Origin: Moniliophthora roreri
Lineage: Eukaryota > Basidiomycota > Agaricomycetes > Agaricales > Marasmiaceae
DNA length: 64,000 nt
NCBI GenBank assembly: GCA_001466705.2
Contig: LATX02000112.1
Coordinates: 558,001 to 622,000, forward strand
Reading direction: 5' to 3'
Under the pieces are notes generated by a model. It did no database searches. It had not been told where the DNA came from and saw nothing but the letters and a program-made list of their open reading frames with translations. Positions 29,901 through 41,395 of this stretch are shown piece after piece. The first letter of the stretch is position 1; every line of letters begins with the position of its first letter. A program made the position numbers and the translations under genes.

Positions 29901-30407
29901 TTCGAAGGATCACAGTTCAGGGCATCATCCTCATTGACTCTCCCAATCCTATGGGTCACGTTCCATTATCTGGTCCTCTGATTCAAGCGGCCATGGAATG
30001 TAATTCCATTGATAGGAGTTCTCTAGGCCCGGTTATCGTTTCGCAATTCGAAGAGTGTATTCGTCTGCTACAGTGCTATGATCCCCATTCTACAGGAGGA
30101 ACGTGCCCACCGCTCGTTATGCTTCGCTCATCTCGAGGATTCGAATGCACGGATATCTCATCGGTTCCGAATTGGCTTTCTGACCGTAGTAACCCTCGAC
30201 TCTCGGTTTCCGGCTGGGAAGATTTAACAGAGCAGCCCGTGAAGATAATAGACATACCAGGACATCATTTTGAACCTTTTCAAGCTGTTAATGTGAGTAT
30301 AGGCACACATTCGTTTAAATGAACTCATGCCTATCGTCTTTCAGATTGGTCCAGTCTCGCAAGCAATCGTGGCAGGGTTGGAGTATTTAGAAAATTCATG
30401 TTATTAA
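23958..30407 (+). CDS. Non-reducing polyketide synthase, SAT-KS-AT-PT-ACP-TE
   Basis: Iterative type I PKS of about 2020 residues in eight exons; every junction I checked keeps frame. The SAT domain has GFSAG (Ser about 133) and LYHSP (His about 259). The ketosynthase has VDTACSSS (Cys about 555), [12 protein letters not shown] (His about 690) and [10 protein letters not shown] (His about 730). The acyltransferase has GHSLGEYAA, where the catalytic AGC codon is split by an intron at 27192. The product-template domain has [11 protein letters not shown] (His) and [10 protein letters not shown] (Asp). One ACP has IGVDSLM (Ser about 1671). The C-terminal thioesterase has GWSFGG, again split by an intron. 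There are no reducing or methyltransferase domains. This architecture is that of basidiomycete orsellinic-acid-type synthases, so a small aromatic acid is the likely product; that is inference. It ends YLENSCY. Confidence 0.93.
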
Positions 30408-30460
30408 TCTCTGATTTCACTGCTGCATAATGTACACCTAATGTACCAACACATACAAGC

Positions 30461-33339
30461 TCAAAGTTTAGCCTTGAGCGTTCTCGACTTGTGTATCTCC
30501 TTGGCTCGTTCGCGCAAGACTCGGCGTAACAATTTGCCACTGGGGTTCTTCGGGATCACCTTGACAAACTCGACACCTCCCGCCAGTTTCTTATAGGAGA
30601 CCTTGTTGTCTTCAACGTGCTATGGCGGGATTGTCAGGTCGTTTAAGAGGTAACGCGCGCTGTTGAATATACCTTCATAATGGACTCTTTGATTTTGTCC
30701 GGGGTATTTGGGACCTCTTTCATCCGTTTGGCAGCTTCAGCAGTTGGTACTACAAATGCCATTGGGACTTCGCCACCTACGTTGGTACACTCAGCGTGCA
30801 TTTCATGTGGCCATCACACAGACTTACTGAAGTCATCTGGAACGCCTACTACGCACGTATCTGTTGGTTCGGGAAGTGAGAAACCTCGCACTTGATCAGG
30901 TACTGTCGCGTGATAATTACCTGAGACATCGGTATGGTCCAAGATGCACCCTTCGATTTCAGCCGGTGCCACCTGAAAACCTCTGACTTTCATGATTTCC
31001 TGCAGGAGAATAGCATCTGAGCACATAATTATTACCGAAGAGCGTTTGAAACGCAAGTACCTTGATTCTATCGAGGACCCAAATTTCCATATTTTCGTCG
31101 ACCTTCGCCTCATCCCCAGTACGGACCCATCTAAGCATGGTAACGAGTCGGTAAGTTATGGTAATGGAATCATTTCGGCGTACCCATCAAGAAACGTCTC
31201 TTTGGTCCTGTGAAAATCCTGGATTGAGTGACAGAATCAAGTGAGTACCTAGTGCACTGACGCTTCAGGGTTATTGTAGTAGCCAAGGGCATTTGAAGGA
31301 CTATAGACAACGAGTTCTCCTGGTTCATTGAACCCAGCCAAAGTACCGTCAGGCTTCATAATGCGCATTTTAACTCCTGGCATCAGCCGTCCTGCGCCTG
31401 CGTATAAATGAGGAATAGATTAAGTGCGAAAACACATGTTGGTGCAGTGACTCACACCCCGAAGCCCCTCTCTGCTTCTCTATGGGCCAACACGTCGTTG
31501 CGGTACAAGTTTCCGTCATCCCATACGCCTGCCCGATATGTGCGTTTGGGAATAGCTGGAACAATTGATGGTTGATTTCGTTGGAGAGAGGTGCCGCTCC
31601 GACCATGATTGACCTGACGCTGCTCAAGTTGTATGATTTAACAGCGGGGTGCTACTATCTTGTTAGGTAGCCCAGCTATTGGACCTGTTAACTATGCTAC
31701 AGACCTTGCACAGTAAAACCACTTGTGGGGGTACTAGCCTGGCAAAGCATGTGGGTCTGGTAGAACATAAAAACCCCTGGGACCGACACTCACATGAGAT
31801 GATTGATTCGGTAATGCGAGATAGATTTGAGCATTTCCACAAAATTAAACTTGGGGATAACCACCAAAGTTATCTGTATCGCGAGTCAGACGTGTTGCGC
31901 AGTGCAGGTATCTAAGACATACGCCGCTATATAGCATGAAATGAAGCTGGAATTTACGATGTCAGTTTAATGCAATTGCAACAGAGAGTGAAAGAAATTT
32001 CACAACTGACATTCAGAACGAGGCCATAGATATCTTTGCAAAACATGGCACTCAACTTTCGGTTGCAGCTCATCATGTGTAGAACGTACGGTAGAAGGGC
32101 AGAACTTAACCGTGGTGTTTTAGTACAATACCAAGGTGCCATTTCTACAATACTCACCAGCAATCGCGACATCTCCTGCCCTGAATCTACGCTCTTCCCA
32201 GGTGGTGTAGTTTTGATCCACTTTGTGATGAGCATGCATCTGGAGCACGTTGGTAATCTACCGCGTGTGGTTAGCTGGACTGTCTATGACCGGGATACAG
32301 CGTGAAGACTGACAACCGAGATGTGCGGTATAGCAACAGCCTAAGCCAAAAGCGTTCAGAGGTGCGGAGTGCAGTCATGCATGCTTATGGGCAGTACCTT
32401 CGGCTTTCCGGTTGTTCCTGAGTATATGAAGTCCAATTAGTTAGACTCAAGGACGATTGATGCGAACCGACCTGACGAGTAGCTTAAGAACGCAAGCTTG
32501 TTTCTCGGGTCAATCTTAGGCTCAGTGAATGCGAACGGTTTGCTTAAGCCTTCTTTTACGAGGTCATCCACCGTTAGATATGAATGATTAGATGGTGTAT
32601 TCATATTCAATAGTATGATTCTCTCAGTCGGAAAACCACATAATTCCGCAGCTGCTCGTGTAGTCTCAAGTGCATCTGGGTGGGCCATTATGAGAGTGGC
32701 CTTGCTAGTTTGCAGCTGATAGATGAGTTCATTGGCAGAAAAGTCTGGGTTTGCTCCCCTGGTAGACGCCCGTGTGAGTATGATCTCATAACCGCTGCAT
32801 GCAAGTGAATGAACGTACGTGATGATTCCACCCAACCGGTGTGTTGCCCAGATGACAATTGGGTAATCTGAAGGTAAAGTCGTACAAAAGGTACATAGAG
32901 GGTATAAGAAAACCTTCCTCACCAACATGGTTGCGACTGAATATCAAAACTAGTAAGGACCAGGGTAAGCAACGTGTGTGGAACCGAATCCAAACACTCA
33001 CCTACGTCGTCGTATGCTAGACAGGATTCTAAACATAATTACTCTCCATAATAAGGTTCAAATAGAACGCACAGATACTGAACCGGCTGCGCAAAGCGTT
33101 GGCCAATCCCGAAGTACGGGTACGGGTCTGGGACATGATTCAGCATGGGTGGAGAGAATTGACAATGAGAATTAAAGTACAATGCGTACCTCCGGTAGCG
33201 TGATGGATCGCCCAGTCGCATCTTCAATGAACCAAGGCTCCAGAGGTTCCCTATGGATCGCCGAATCAAGAAAGAACTGTGGAATCGACAAGTTATGAGG
33301 AATTGGAGGTGTAGATACGCGTGTCTGGAAGGTGGTCAT
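30461..33339 (-). CDS. 4-coumarate-CoA-ligase-like acyl-CoA synthetase A, peroxisomal
   Basis: ANL-superfamily enzyme that activates a carboxylic acid through an acyl-adenylate and transfers it to CoA. The start is MTTFQTRVSTPPIPHNLSIP. Many very small exons restore VVLIFSRNHV, DYPIVIWATHRLGG, the P-loop LSYSSGTTGKPK, AVAIPHIS (24-nt exon 32317-32340), LPFYHIYGLVLN, VPPQVVLLCK, IMVGAAPLS, GQAYGMTETC, GWVRTGDEA, LDRIK and the hinge VRGFQVAPAEIE, and the catalytic lysine in NPSGKLLRR. The protein ends TLKAKL, so the last three residues AKL form a canonical peroxisomal targeting signal. Expected about 580 residues. No lesion was found. Its 3' end lies 53 bp from the PKS stop, in convergent orientation. 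The acid substrate cannot be read from sequence. Confidence 0.88.
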
Positions 33340-33549
33340 GGTGTGAACACAGGAGTGTGAAGCGTGAGAGTGGTATCGCGGTTAAAGGTAAACCCGATGT
33401 GGGGAATTATGGGGAAAGCGAATTGCAAATACACATTTGTACTAATGTAAAACGTGCTATTGTATGTAAAACGATCATGTCCGTTGTTCTGAAATATTCA
33501 AATAGAGTCAGAACTCAGGATCGTAGCTTTATGGGACGTAACCTGCCTG

Positions 33550-36113
33550 TTATAATTTAGCCTGTCTCCCGAAATGCCCCTCTCGTACGATTCGACGAAG
33601 GATTTTACCACTCGCAGTCTTGGGTATCGACGCCACAAACTCAATGCCGCCTCTCAAGTGTTTGTATGGTACCTTCTGCAGTTCAACATGCTAGCACAAA
33701 GCGATCAAAATTTTTCCTAAACCTTTTGGAACCAAGACACACCTGTAGGATGGAATGTATACTCTGCTCTGGACGAGCTGTGGGACTCAATACTACAAAG
33801 GCTTTCGGTACCTCACCGCCTGTGTGATTTGCTTAGCCTCCGGGACAACTGCGAAACGTAACGGCGCACTATACTCATCGGGGACTCCAATAACGCATGC
33901 GTCAACCACATGTGGGTGTTGCAATAAACAGTCTTCCAGTTCTGCAGGAGCAACCCCAAAGCCTCTCACTTTGATAAAGTCCTGGAAGGTATTCCGGTCA
34001 CAATGCTGGAGTTTAAACACACGGAATCTACCTTGAGTCGATCGTGTACAAAGATCTCGCCATTATTTGTCATGGAAACTTGGTCCCCAGTACGGACCCA
34101 GCCTCTAGATTAACCTGAGTTAACAAAGATGCGTGTCGCGCTGAGGCCTCTTACCCATCCTTGAACGTTTCCTGTGCACTGTCATCGTATCAGTACGTGG
34201 ACATCGCTGAAGAGCTAACAACCCAAAGGGACATACCCATCGTCATTTAAATAACCCAAGGCAGTCGAGAGACTTTTGACATAGAGCTCCCCCGTCTCAC
34301 CCTCCCCTGCAAGTGAACCGTCGGCTTTACAGACTTTGGCCTCTATTCCTGGTAATAGCGACCCTACGCTTCCTACGGGGTGCTTTCGCGTAGAGCAGAG
34401 CATTGCAATCGTACAAGTCGCTTCGGTTGTGCCTTTGTGTTGTTTCCTGTCACACTCATGGTACAGGGCCAACAAAGCAAGATATTTACCGTACGCCTGG
34501 CCGATCTGAGCATCGGGAAAGACTTCGTAAAGCGAGCGTTGCAATCCTCGGGGTACAGGCGCTGCTCCGACAATAACGTACTTGACAGACCCGAGGAGGC
34601 TTGCTCTTACTGCTGGATGCTGATTGTACATTGAGATAGACAAAAAATGCAACCACAACGAGAACCTACTTTACAGAAAGAAACTGCTTGAGGGGGGACG
34701 AGACTGGCAACGAATGAGCATTATCCAAGCGTTTAGAAGGGAAAAAAGAGAACTACAAACATGAGTGTTGTGATTTGAAATCGTGCGATGGTATTCAGCA
34801 TCGAAGGAAAGTCATATTTCTCGACCACGACGATAGACAACTGAATGCTGAGAGTGAATAGCTACCTCGCTGTTGTGATAGATAGACTCACGCCAATGAA
34901 GAAAAAATAATGAAGCTACATTTTCCATTTCAGCTCTGAATTGGATGCAAATGAGTAGACATACATTGACTACTAGGCCAGCTGCGTGGTAGAAAGGGAG
35001 AACTAATGTAACAGAGTCGTGAGACCTGGCTTTCCTGATCGAGAGGAAACTCACCCCCTAACGCAATATCCCCTACTCGAAGTCCTTGCCTAGGATCTGC
35101 ATTGTGGGCAGCCATCGAGATAATGTTAGCTATCAGTGATCTGGGGTGAAAGAAGTTAATTTCATTATAATCACCACCATGAACCAAGCATATCAGACCT
35201 ATGCGAAAGTTTCACAACCTATGCGGGTTATTTTCACTTTGGAGGGCGAACAGGGTAGAATACCACTTCTACCTTGGGTTGTCCGGTTGTTCCACTGCTA
35301 AGGCAGAGAACCGCAACCTTCCTAGCGAGTTCCTTTCTGCAGTACCGCTTATCGCGGAAGGGCGAACCCATATTAACCTCTATCAAATCCGAAATGCTGG
35401 GCGTCCCGTCAAATGAATGCTCCATTCCAAGTACTTGAATAGGCTTCAAAGTCGGAGGCGCACGGGCGGCACAGGTGTGGGCAGTTTGAAACGAGGACAG
35501 GTGGGCGATAATTATCCTTGGCTTTGTGAGGCGAATATGGCTAGATAACTCTTCTTCGGTAAAGTTGGGATTAGAGAGTCTGTTCATGCAGGAAATGAGA
35601 ACATGAGCGAAATAGAAACAATATTGTCATACGTTACGATCGCGCCCAATCTGTGCACGGCCCATATTATGATGGGATAATCTATCAGATCACTGTGAGC
35701 GTCGTGGGGACGAGTTGATTGCAATCTTTCATGCGCACCGACATGGTTCGGACTCGAGAGAAGTACTGGAAGGGTTAGGCCCACTGCGAGTTTGAATGGC
35801 ATGAGCGCGACATACCGACATCGTTGTCACCTGTAAAAGAATATTCGTCGGATTGACTGTCGCGAGGTGAGCCACGCTTACCGATTCCGAGCTCGGAAAG
35901 ACCATTTGCCAACGCATCCGTCCTGGCACGAAGCTCTTCAATTGGGATCGATCGCCCAGTCCTCTCTTCGATGAGGGAAGGATGCGCTGAGCTGACCTTT
36001 GGGCGGTGAGGATGATTAGCTTCGAGAATGAATTGCGGTAATGTAAGATCATCAGGAATGGATAGGGGGGGCACTTTTGTACCCTGAGGAATGGGAAGAG
36101 GGAGGTGAGCCAT
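33550..36113 (-). CDS. 4-coumarate-CoA-ligase-like acyl-CoA synthetase B, peroxisomal
   Basis: Paralogue of the neighbouring ligase A, same strand, about 210 bp upstream of it. The ATG at 36111-36113 gives [20 protein letters not shown]; the codon two positions further upstream is GTG. Spliced exons give [46 protein letters not shown], then a 20-nt exon (35199-35218) restoring [65 protein letters not shown]-type hinge with [12 protein letters not shown], and the catalytic lysine in ASGKILRR. It ends FGRQAKL: AKL is again a peroxisomal signal. Intact. Exons of 15 and 27 nt sit at the same protein positions as in ligase A, so the pair arose by duplication. It diverges from A in the binding-pocket region, so substrates may differ. 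Confidence 0.88.
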
Positions 36114-38876
36114 TTTCACAACACGGCAAAATGAGGGGAATGATGGCGAGCTGTAAAAAAAATCCGCATTTTATAACAGCCTTCTTGAGCGGAGCCCTGG
36201 GCAGATCCGAACATGAATTCGACAGATCATTTGCAGTAGTCCTGGGCATATATCCACTGATAGGGAATCGTGTCGGGTTAGATAAAACTGTCAGCCATTA
36301 AATCCCAATGAGGCGTATTAAGAAATCACCGGCTTGAAAGACCGGCCGATGGTGGACATGGAGGACATATTCCCATGCGGCAGCGGCGTTCCCGAACTAA
36401 TGCTTATGCATATGTCCTAGTTACCGGAGTGTCAGCTTGATAGAACTGGTCAAATCAACCGGTATTCACTTTGTTTTGTTTGTCAAATTATGGGCCGCTT
36501 TGTGGTTATGGCAGGAGTTTCCCATTCATTCTGAGGAGTCTGCATATCATCGAATCCTGTATGGATATAGAAAAGTATCGATTAAAATCCATTGAGAATG
36601 TCGGGGTGCGATTGATATAAGGAATAATACTCACATCCTTTCATTGCTTCCATGAAGCCTGACCAGAAGTTGGGATGACTGAATATCTTGTGAGTCAAAA
36701 CTTGTCATAGTGAGCCAATGCTCTCAAAGATTCCATGAATTCTGTCCTGCAACCTTGCCCCCGATGTAGAAACGGCCCGAAGCTCCTCAGCCTACTGGCT
36801 AGGCTGACTCGAAGAGCCTGTAGGCTGTCATGGTTTGTGGAAGGCGACACATAGACGTGGATTTCGGATCGTGAGGAAAACAATCGATTCCATGGATGGA
36901 CGACCGAGGGTTGTGATGACGTGGGCCGTGGAACACGAGTCGTTTCTGATTCTCCTTGTCAAGGAGTACGATGTCCGATGCCAGCATGACCCTGCATATA
37001 TTGGATAGAAGCAGGTTAGACCTCCACATCAGTATCCACGGAGTTCAGGAAGGAGGTCGGGTCTGATTGCCATACTGATGAAGAACAAAGACCTGGAATT
37101 GATTCAAGATGCTGTTTGGGGTATTTTCGTAACGACCTATAAAAAAGGTTTTAATGTAATGATAAGGCATGAGTTGGGCGCGACGTACCTTACAGCAGGC
37201 TCGCGCTAGATGGTACTCCAACAGGAATCCGGCATACACAACTTCACCCGATTACGAATGTCACTGGAATGTCAGATGACGGACGAGGAAAAAAAGGCCG
37301 GCAAGATCACCGGCTGACCGGTTGAGATACCGAGCGCTTCTTTTGGCCAAAGCCCTCAGTCCGAAGCCGCTCGCTTACTCGCATCTCGCTAGTAAGTATT
37401 GCAGCCTGCTCAGCTTGCAGGCCTCTAAAATACGTCGATGACTGTCCTGTACAAATTGTCTTCAATTGGCCTGCGTGTACCATCTTCAGCGACAGACTTC
37501 AGTAACGGTAGTGATATAACTTCCAGGACATCGGGCCAGTAGAATAAAATCTTTCCATCAACCATGTCAGACTAGAATATACAGGAAGCAGGCCCGGATC
37601 TATCACAGAAGGATAAGCGGTTGCCAACGTCGTCTGCACTCGGAAGATTCAAGAGTGACTTATACAGGGTGAGCGTATTTGGTAGCAAATACATATATAT
37701 ACATAGAGGCGTCCTTCAGTCACTAGAGCAGAACTCGTGGCCTATACAGATTAACTCCACTTACACATTGCGGTTTCGTCGTTAGCGTCTTTGCTACGCC
37801 ACCGGAGGAACAAATGAAACCTGCCAGAAAAAAAGTAGCGAGGAGAAAGAACGCGGTAAAGATGTCCCATGAGGAAACTTCTACGCAGGTCATACGGACG
37901 GTGCGAGCATCTGGTAAGTACAGATCAGGAGGGAAGTTGGATAACGAGGCCGACGACACCGGGGAGACCGTCAGAACACCTTTAGAACAACGAATGAGCG
38001 ATAATTAATGCCGACACCGGGAAGACCGTTAGAACAACTTGATGAATTTGCGAGTTGTAAAGGCCGAAACATCGTGTGAGAGCTTTCATTCTCATTCGCG
38101 GTTTTCTAGATACCGCCTGGGAAAGTTGTTGGGGTTGGGCCAGTACGAAAGACCAAGGACCAGGAAGCATTGTTGACATCGAAGTTATAGCCAGCGTAAT
38201 TGGTGACATCGTCCCTGTAACCTACGTGGTGTAGCCGCTACAGGGGTCTCTCAAGTAAAATATTTCAGAGAGGGGTAGTTGTCGAAATACTGCCTGGTTG
38301 AAGCTTTCTAAATTCCATGAGAGGTGCTGCCGTTGAGTTGAGAGCACGCGAAGCCACAGTGGCGGTAAGGGTAATGTCCATAGTTTCGGTGAGCTTATGA
38401 CAATCAGAATGTAGAGATCTAGATAACCGACACATAAACTCTAGGCCCAAAAGAGAAACCAAGAGCCTTCCGGCGTGCCAGACTCGAGGGCCGAGATTTG
38501 ACTGGAACGGTGCACATGAAATACTGCTAGCACGCACCCTTGAACTACTTGCAGTTAAAAAGGTTGTAGTCAATCACCTAGCAACGGCAAAGGTCGAAGA
38601 CGCTTACAGTAGCTGACAGGCCTCCTGCAAACAATCTCCTGGCGGTAGCCTTGAGGATATTCGCAAGGCAGAATTTTCGATCCAAGAAAGGGTTGGTCTC
38701 ATGGTAATGACCGCTAATTTCCCAGATAAGGAAGGCCAAGTGTTACTCCTGTAGCCTTCATTAAACCTTGAAGAGGAGATAGAAGGTAGGTAGCAAAGCG
38801 GCAAGTTTCGATTTCGACGCTCGCGGAAACCAAGGCTCAGGCGTCAAGTCAGAATTCCCACGACATCTTCTCTGTC
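36114..38876. other. 2.8-kb region with gene fragments, no resolved gene
   Basis: Separates the ligase pair from the Pex8-like gene. Minus-strand fragments look partly coding: one around 37060-37240 would splice to ENTPNSILNQF but then hits stops; another at about 37700-38220 contains DDVTNYAGYNFDVNNASW and a hydrophobic stretch DIFTAFFLLATFFLAGF, as in a small membrane protein; a third at 38265-38804 is Ser-rich. I could not connect them in one frame. A direct repeat of about 30 bp (37953-37990 and 38010-38038; accgggaagaccgttagaac type) lies inside. Possibly a decayed or very short-exon gene. Confidence 0.4.
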
Positions 38877-41395
38877 ATGTCCAACTACGCCCGCTTTCTC
38901 CGGCAGTTGCACCAAACGGAATCATCTTTACCAATCCTCACAATACAAGCTGCCTTAGCACACCATCTGGCTAACGTACAACCTCTCCCCACATCCCTCG
39001 TGGCAACAGCAATCACGTCGAAACTCTTCTCGCACCCATTCACTCTACCCACTCTTCAAGCCCTCCAAACCGCTTTTAGACATGCACTACATCTCAAATA
39101 CGCGTTGGTCGATAACACGAGATTTGCAGGTCTGGGCATATTTGCTCCCAGTGTCGAATCTCGGTTGAATGAGTGGGTTGGGGATGTTATGAAAGGCCTT
39201 CAAGGTGGACATGCCGTTATGCGGTTGGCTGCTGGTACGGGAGTGCTACTAGGCTTGGAAGACATGCAGGAGGAAAAGAAACTAGAAGTATATTGCAGAG
39301 GCAAGCTAGAGGATGAAGTGGTTATTGCGTTAGCGGAGGCGATGGATCTATATAAGTATGAAGCGGACGCTGCAGGAACTGTTGAGTGGGAGAAAGAATT
39401 TCAAAGGGACGATACTGAAGGCAAGTAAATCTTCGATGTGTCAATGCTCGGAAAACCAGTAGCTGACGACTCGTCTGAATTCTAGTCTCTACCCTCGCAT
39501 TGTGTTTACTGCTTTCATCTCAATCGCTACCCCTTGTATCACGCAAAAAGCTTGGGGCGTTACCGTTGGGTGACATATCAAAACTTCTCACATCCTGTGT
39601 CGTGTCTGCTTTCCTGGATGGCAAGTTCCTTGAGGAACCACATGCGCTTGCTCTCGCCAAGGTGAGCACCTTGTTTAGCTCGGGAGATCTATAAACCACC
39701 AATCGACCTAGACCAAGATCTTCTTCAATTCTATCGCATCGTTATCGAAGCTGCAGTCGCTAGTTTTGACCCTGATACTCGAGTCTCGGTCTATGGACGG
39801 CGTATCCGTGGCTGCCTCTTCTCTTTCTGACTTGCGCTGGGTGTGCGCCAGAGTTGAAGGTAATATGTGGAAGATGGTATCAGATTCTTCGTGTAGGTTC
39901 ATAGGCCTCACACTCATTGCCTTTCTCTGATCGGACATCTTTTCCAGCCACGGAAGCATGGCAAGTCCTCAAAACGCTTCTCTTTTCCTGTGTCATGATT
40001 ACAGAAGCGGCGCTATCTGCATCCTTATATATCCCTCCGAACACGTACGCGTCTTCTGACCTGGGCTCCATGCCGGCGACGCTGGCTTTATGCACCCTTG
40101 AGATGTTGGATCACTTATCCTTCGTTGTGCATCAATTTGGTGGCGTCACCTCTATGGGTACGCCATCTGAAGATGGAAGTGCAGGCGGTGTGTTCAAGGA
40201 AATGAGAAGAACGTTTTATCTCGCGCTAGATATTTTGGCATCTGGTGCTAGCGATCCCCCGGAAGCCTTTGTCAAAAATCTCTGTGGAAGGGTCCTTGTA
40301 GGATCGTCGGGCTCCACAGCAGGTATGCACTTTCACTTGTGCCTCATCAGTGTCTAATGGTGCTTCACACAGGCCCGTTCCCCCGACAAGACAAATTACA
40401 CCTTGCCAAGATATCCTACACACTTGCGTGCGTCGAGCAGCTCATACCCGCTCTCAGCAAAGAGACTGTTTCAGGCGAAGTATGGTCTGTTGTCGGGCCT
40501 CATTTATATCTACCCGAAACGGCTGCGGATGTAGAGTCCCTGCGGGAGACATACGAAGCAGCACACTCTGTCCTTCTCGCTTTTTTCGCATCCAATGCAA
40601 ATACAAAGGGAGATGGAATCGAATTTGTGGTCCGGTTGGTACCGTTCTATGTACAATGTTTGATTGAGGTATGTTTTTTTTTTTTTTTTTTTCTTCTTTC
40701 ATCATTATGCTATATTTTTTTTTTTCTCTTCGCGACGCTTATCACAATGTTCACAGAACTCCCACGACAAGAAACTCAGCACTCTCCAGCTATGCATGGC
40801 GTTCTCCGCCCTTGTCCGAAGCGCATGTGCCAGCGCCATCTCTCAGACTGACGTACAAGAAGCACAAGCTGAGCGACCAGAGAGATATACTCTAGGTTGG
40901 TTCTGTATCGCCGAATTAGTTGATGCTGCACGTAAAGAAAGGGAAGAGGGACGGCTTCACAGACTGAGGATGGCATTGGTGTCGTGCGTGTCGGCTGTAC
41001 CGCTTGTGTTGCTGGGCGAGGTACTGGCTGAGGTAAAGAGAGTGATGCGTTCGGTCGAGACGCAATCGGAGACGATGCCAAGGCCGTCGGAAGCGAAAAA
41101 GGGTAAGAGGGCGAGAGCAACGGAGGATCGGGACTCAGATGCGACAAGTATCTCCAAGGGCCCCAAACCTCTGACCCAGAAACAGGAACTGGTCCACGCT
41201 CTCTATCGGGAGGTGATTGAGCAGGTTGGAGATCGAGAAAAGGAGTATGTGGTCCAGTGGTGGTACGATAATTTGGAGCTATTGGGACGGGATCTGGAAC
41301 AGGGGGACGGTCAAGGTGAGGTAAGGTTTGAGAAATCTGGAGCCATTTCCCGTCAGGGAGGGAACGAATCTGCGACGATGTTGGCGAGATTGTAG
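38877..41395 (+). CDS. Alpha-helical protein with PTS1, tentatively Pex8-like peroxin
   Basis: Starts MSNYARFLRQLHQTESSLP. The first intron (39421-39485) must use a GC donor (gcaagt): this joins G to TC and reads DTEVSTLALCLLL. Later exons give LVTLILESRSMDGVSV..., ATEAWQVLKTLLF, HLAKISYTLACVEQLIPALS and, after an intron with two long T runs (about 40674-40757), LSTLQLCMAFSALVRSA and RLRMALVSCVSAVPLVLLGE. The whole is helical, HEAT-like, with one basic spacer (KKGKRARA). It ends SATMLARL; ARL fits the PTS1 consensus. Length, helical character and PTS1 fit Pex8, the intraperoxisomal importomer peroxin, but I matched it from general resemblance only. About 750 residues. Expression and splicing appear intact. 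Confidence 0.55.

Noticed and set aside
32281..32410. Apparent loss of the segment after SSGTTGKPK in ligase A
   Set aside because: A 24-nt exon (32317-32340) restores AVAIPHIS, so there is no deletion.
35187..35290. Apparent frame break in ligase B after SSGTTGQPK
   Set aside because: A 20-nt exon (35199-35218) with normal GT-AG introns on both sides restores [13 protein letters not shown], so the gene is intact.
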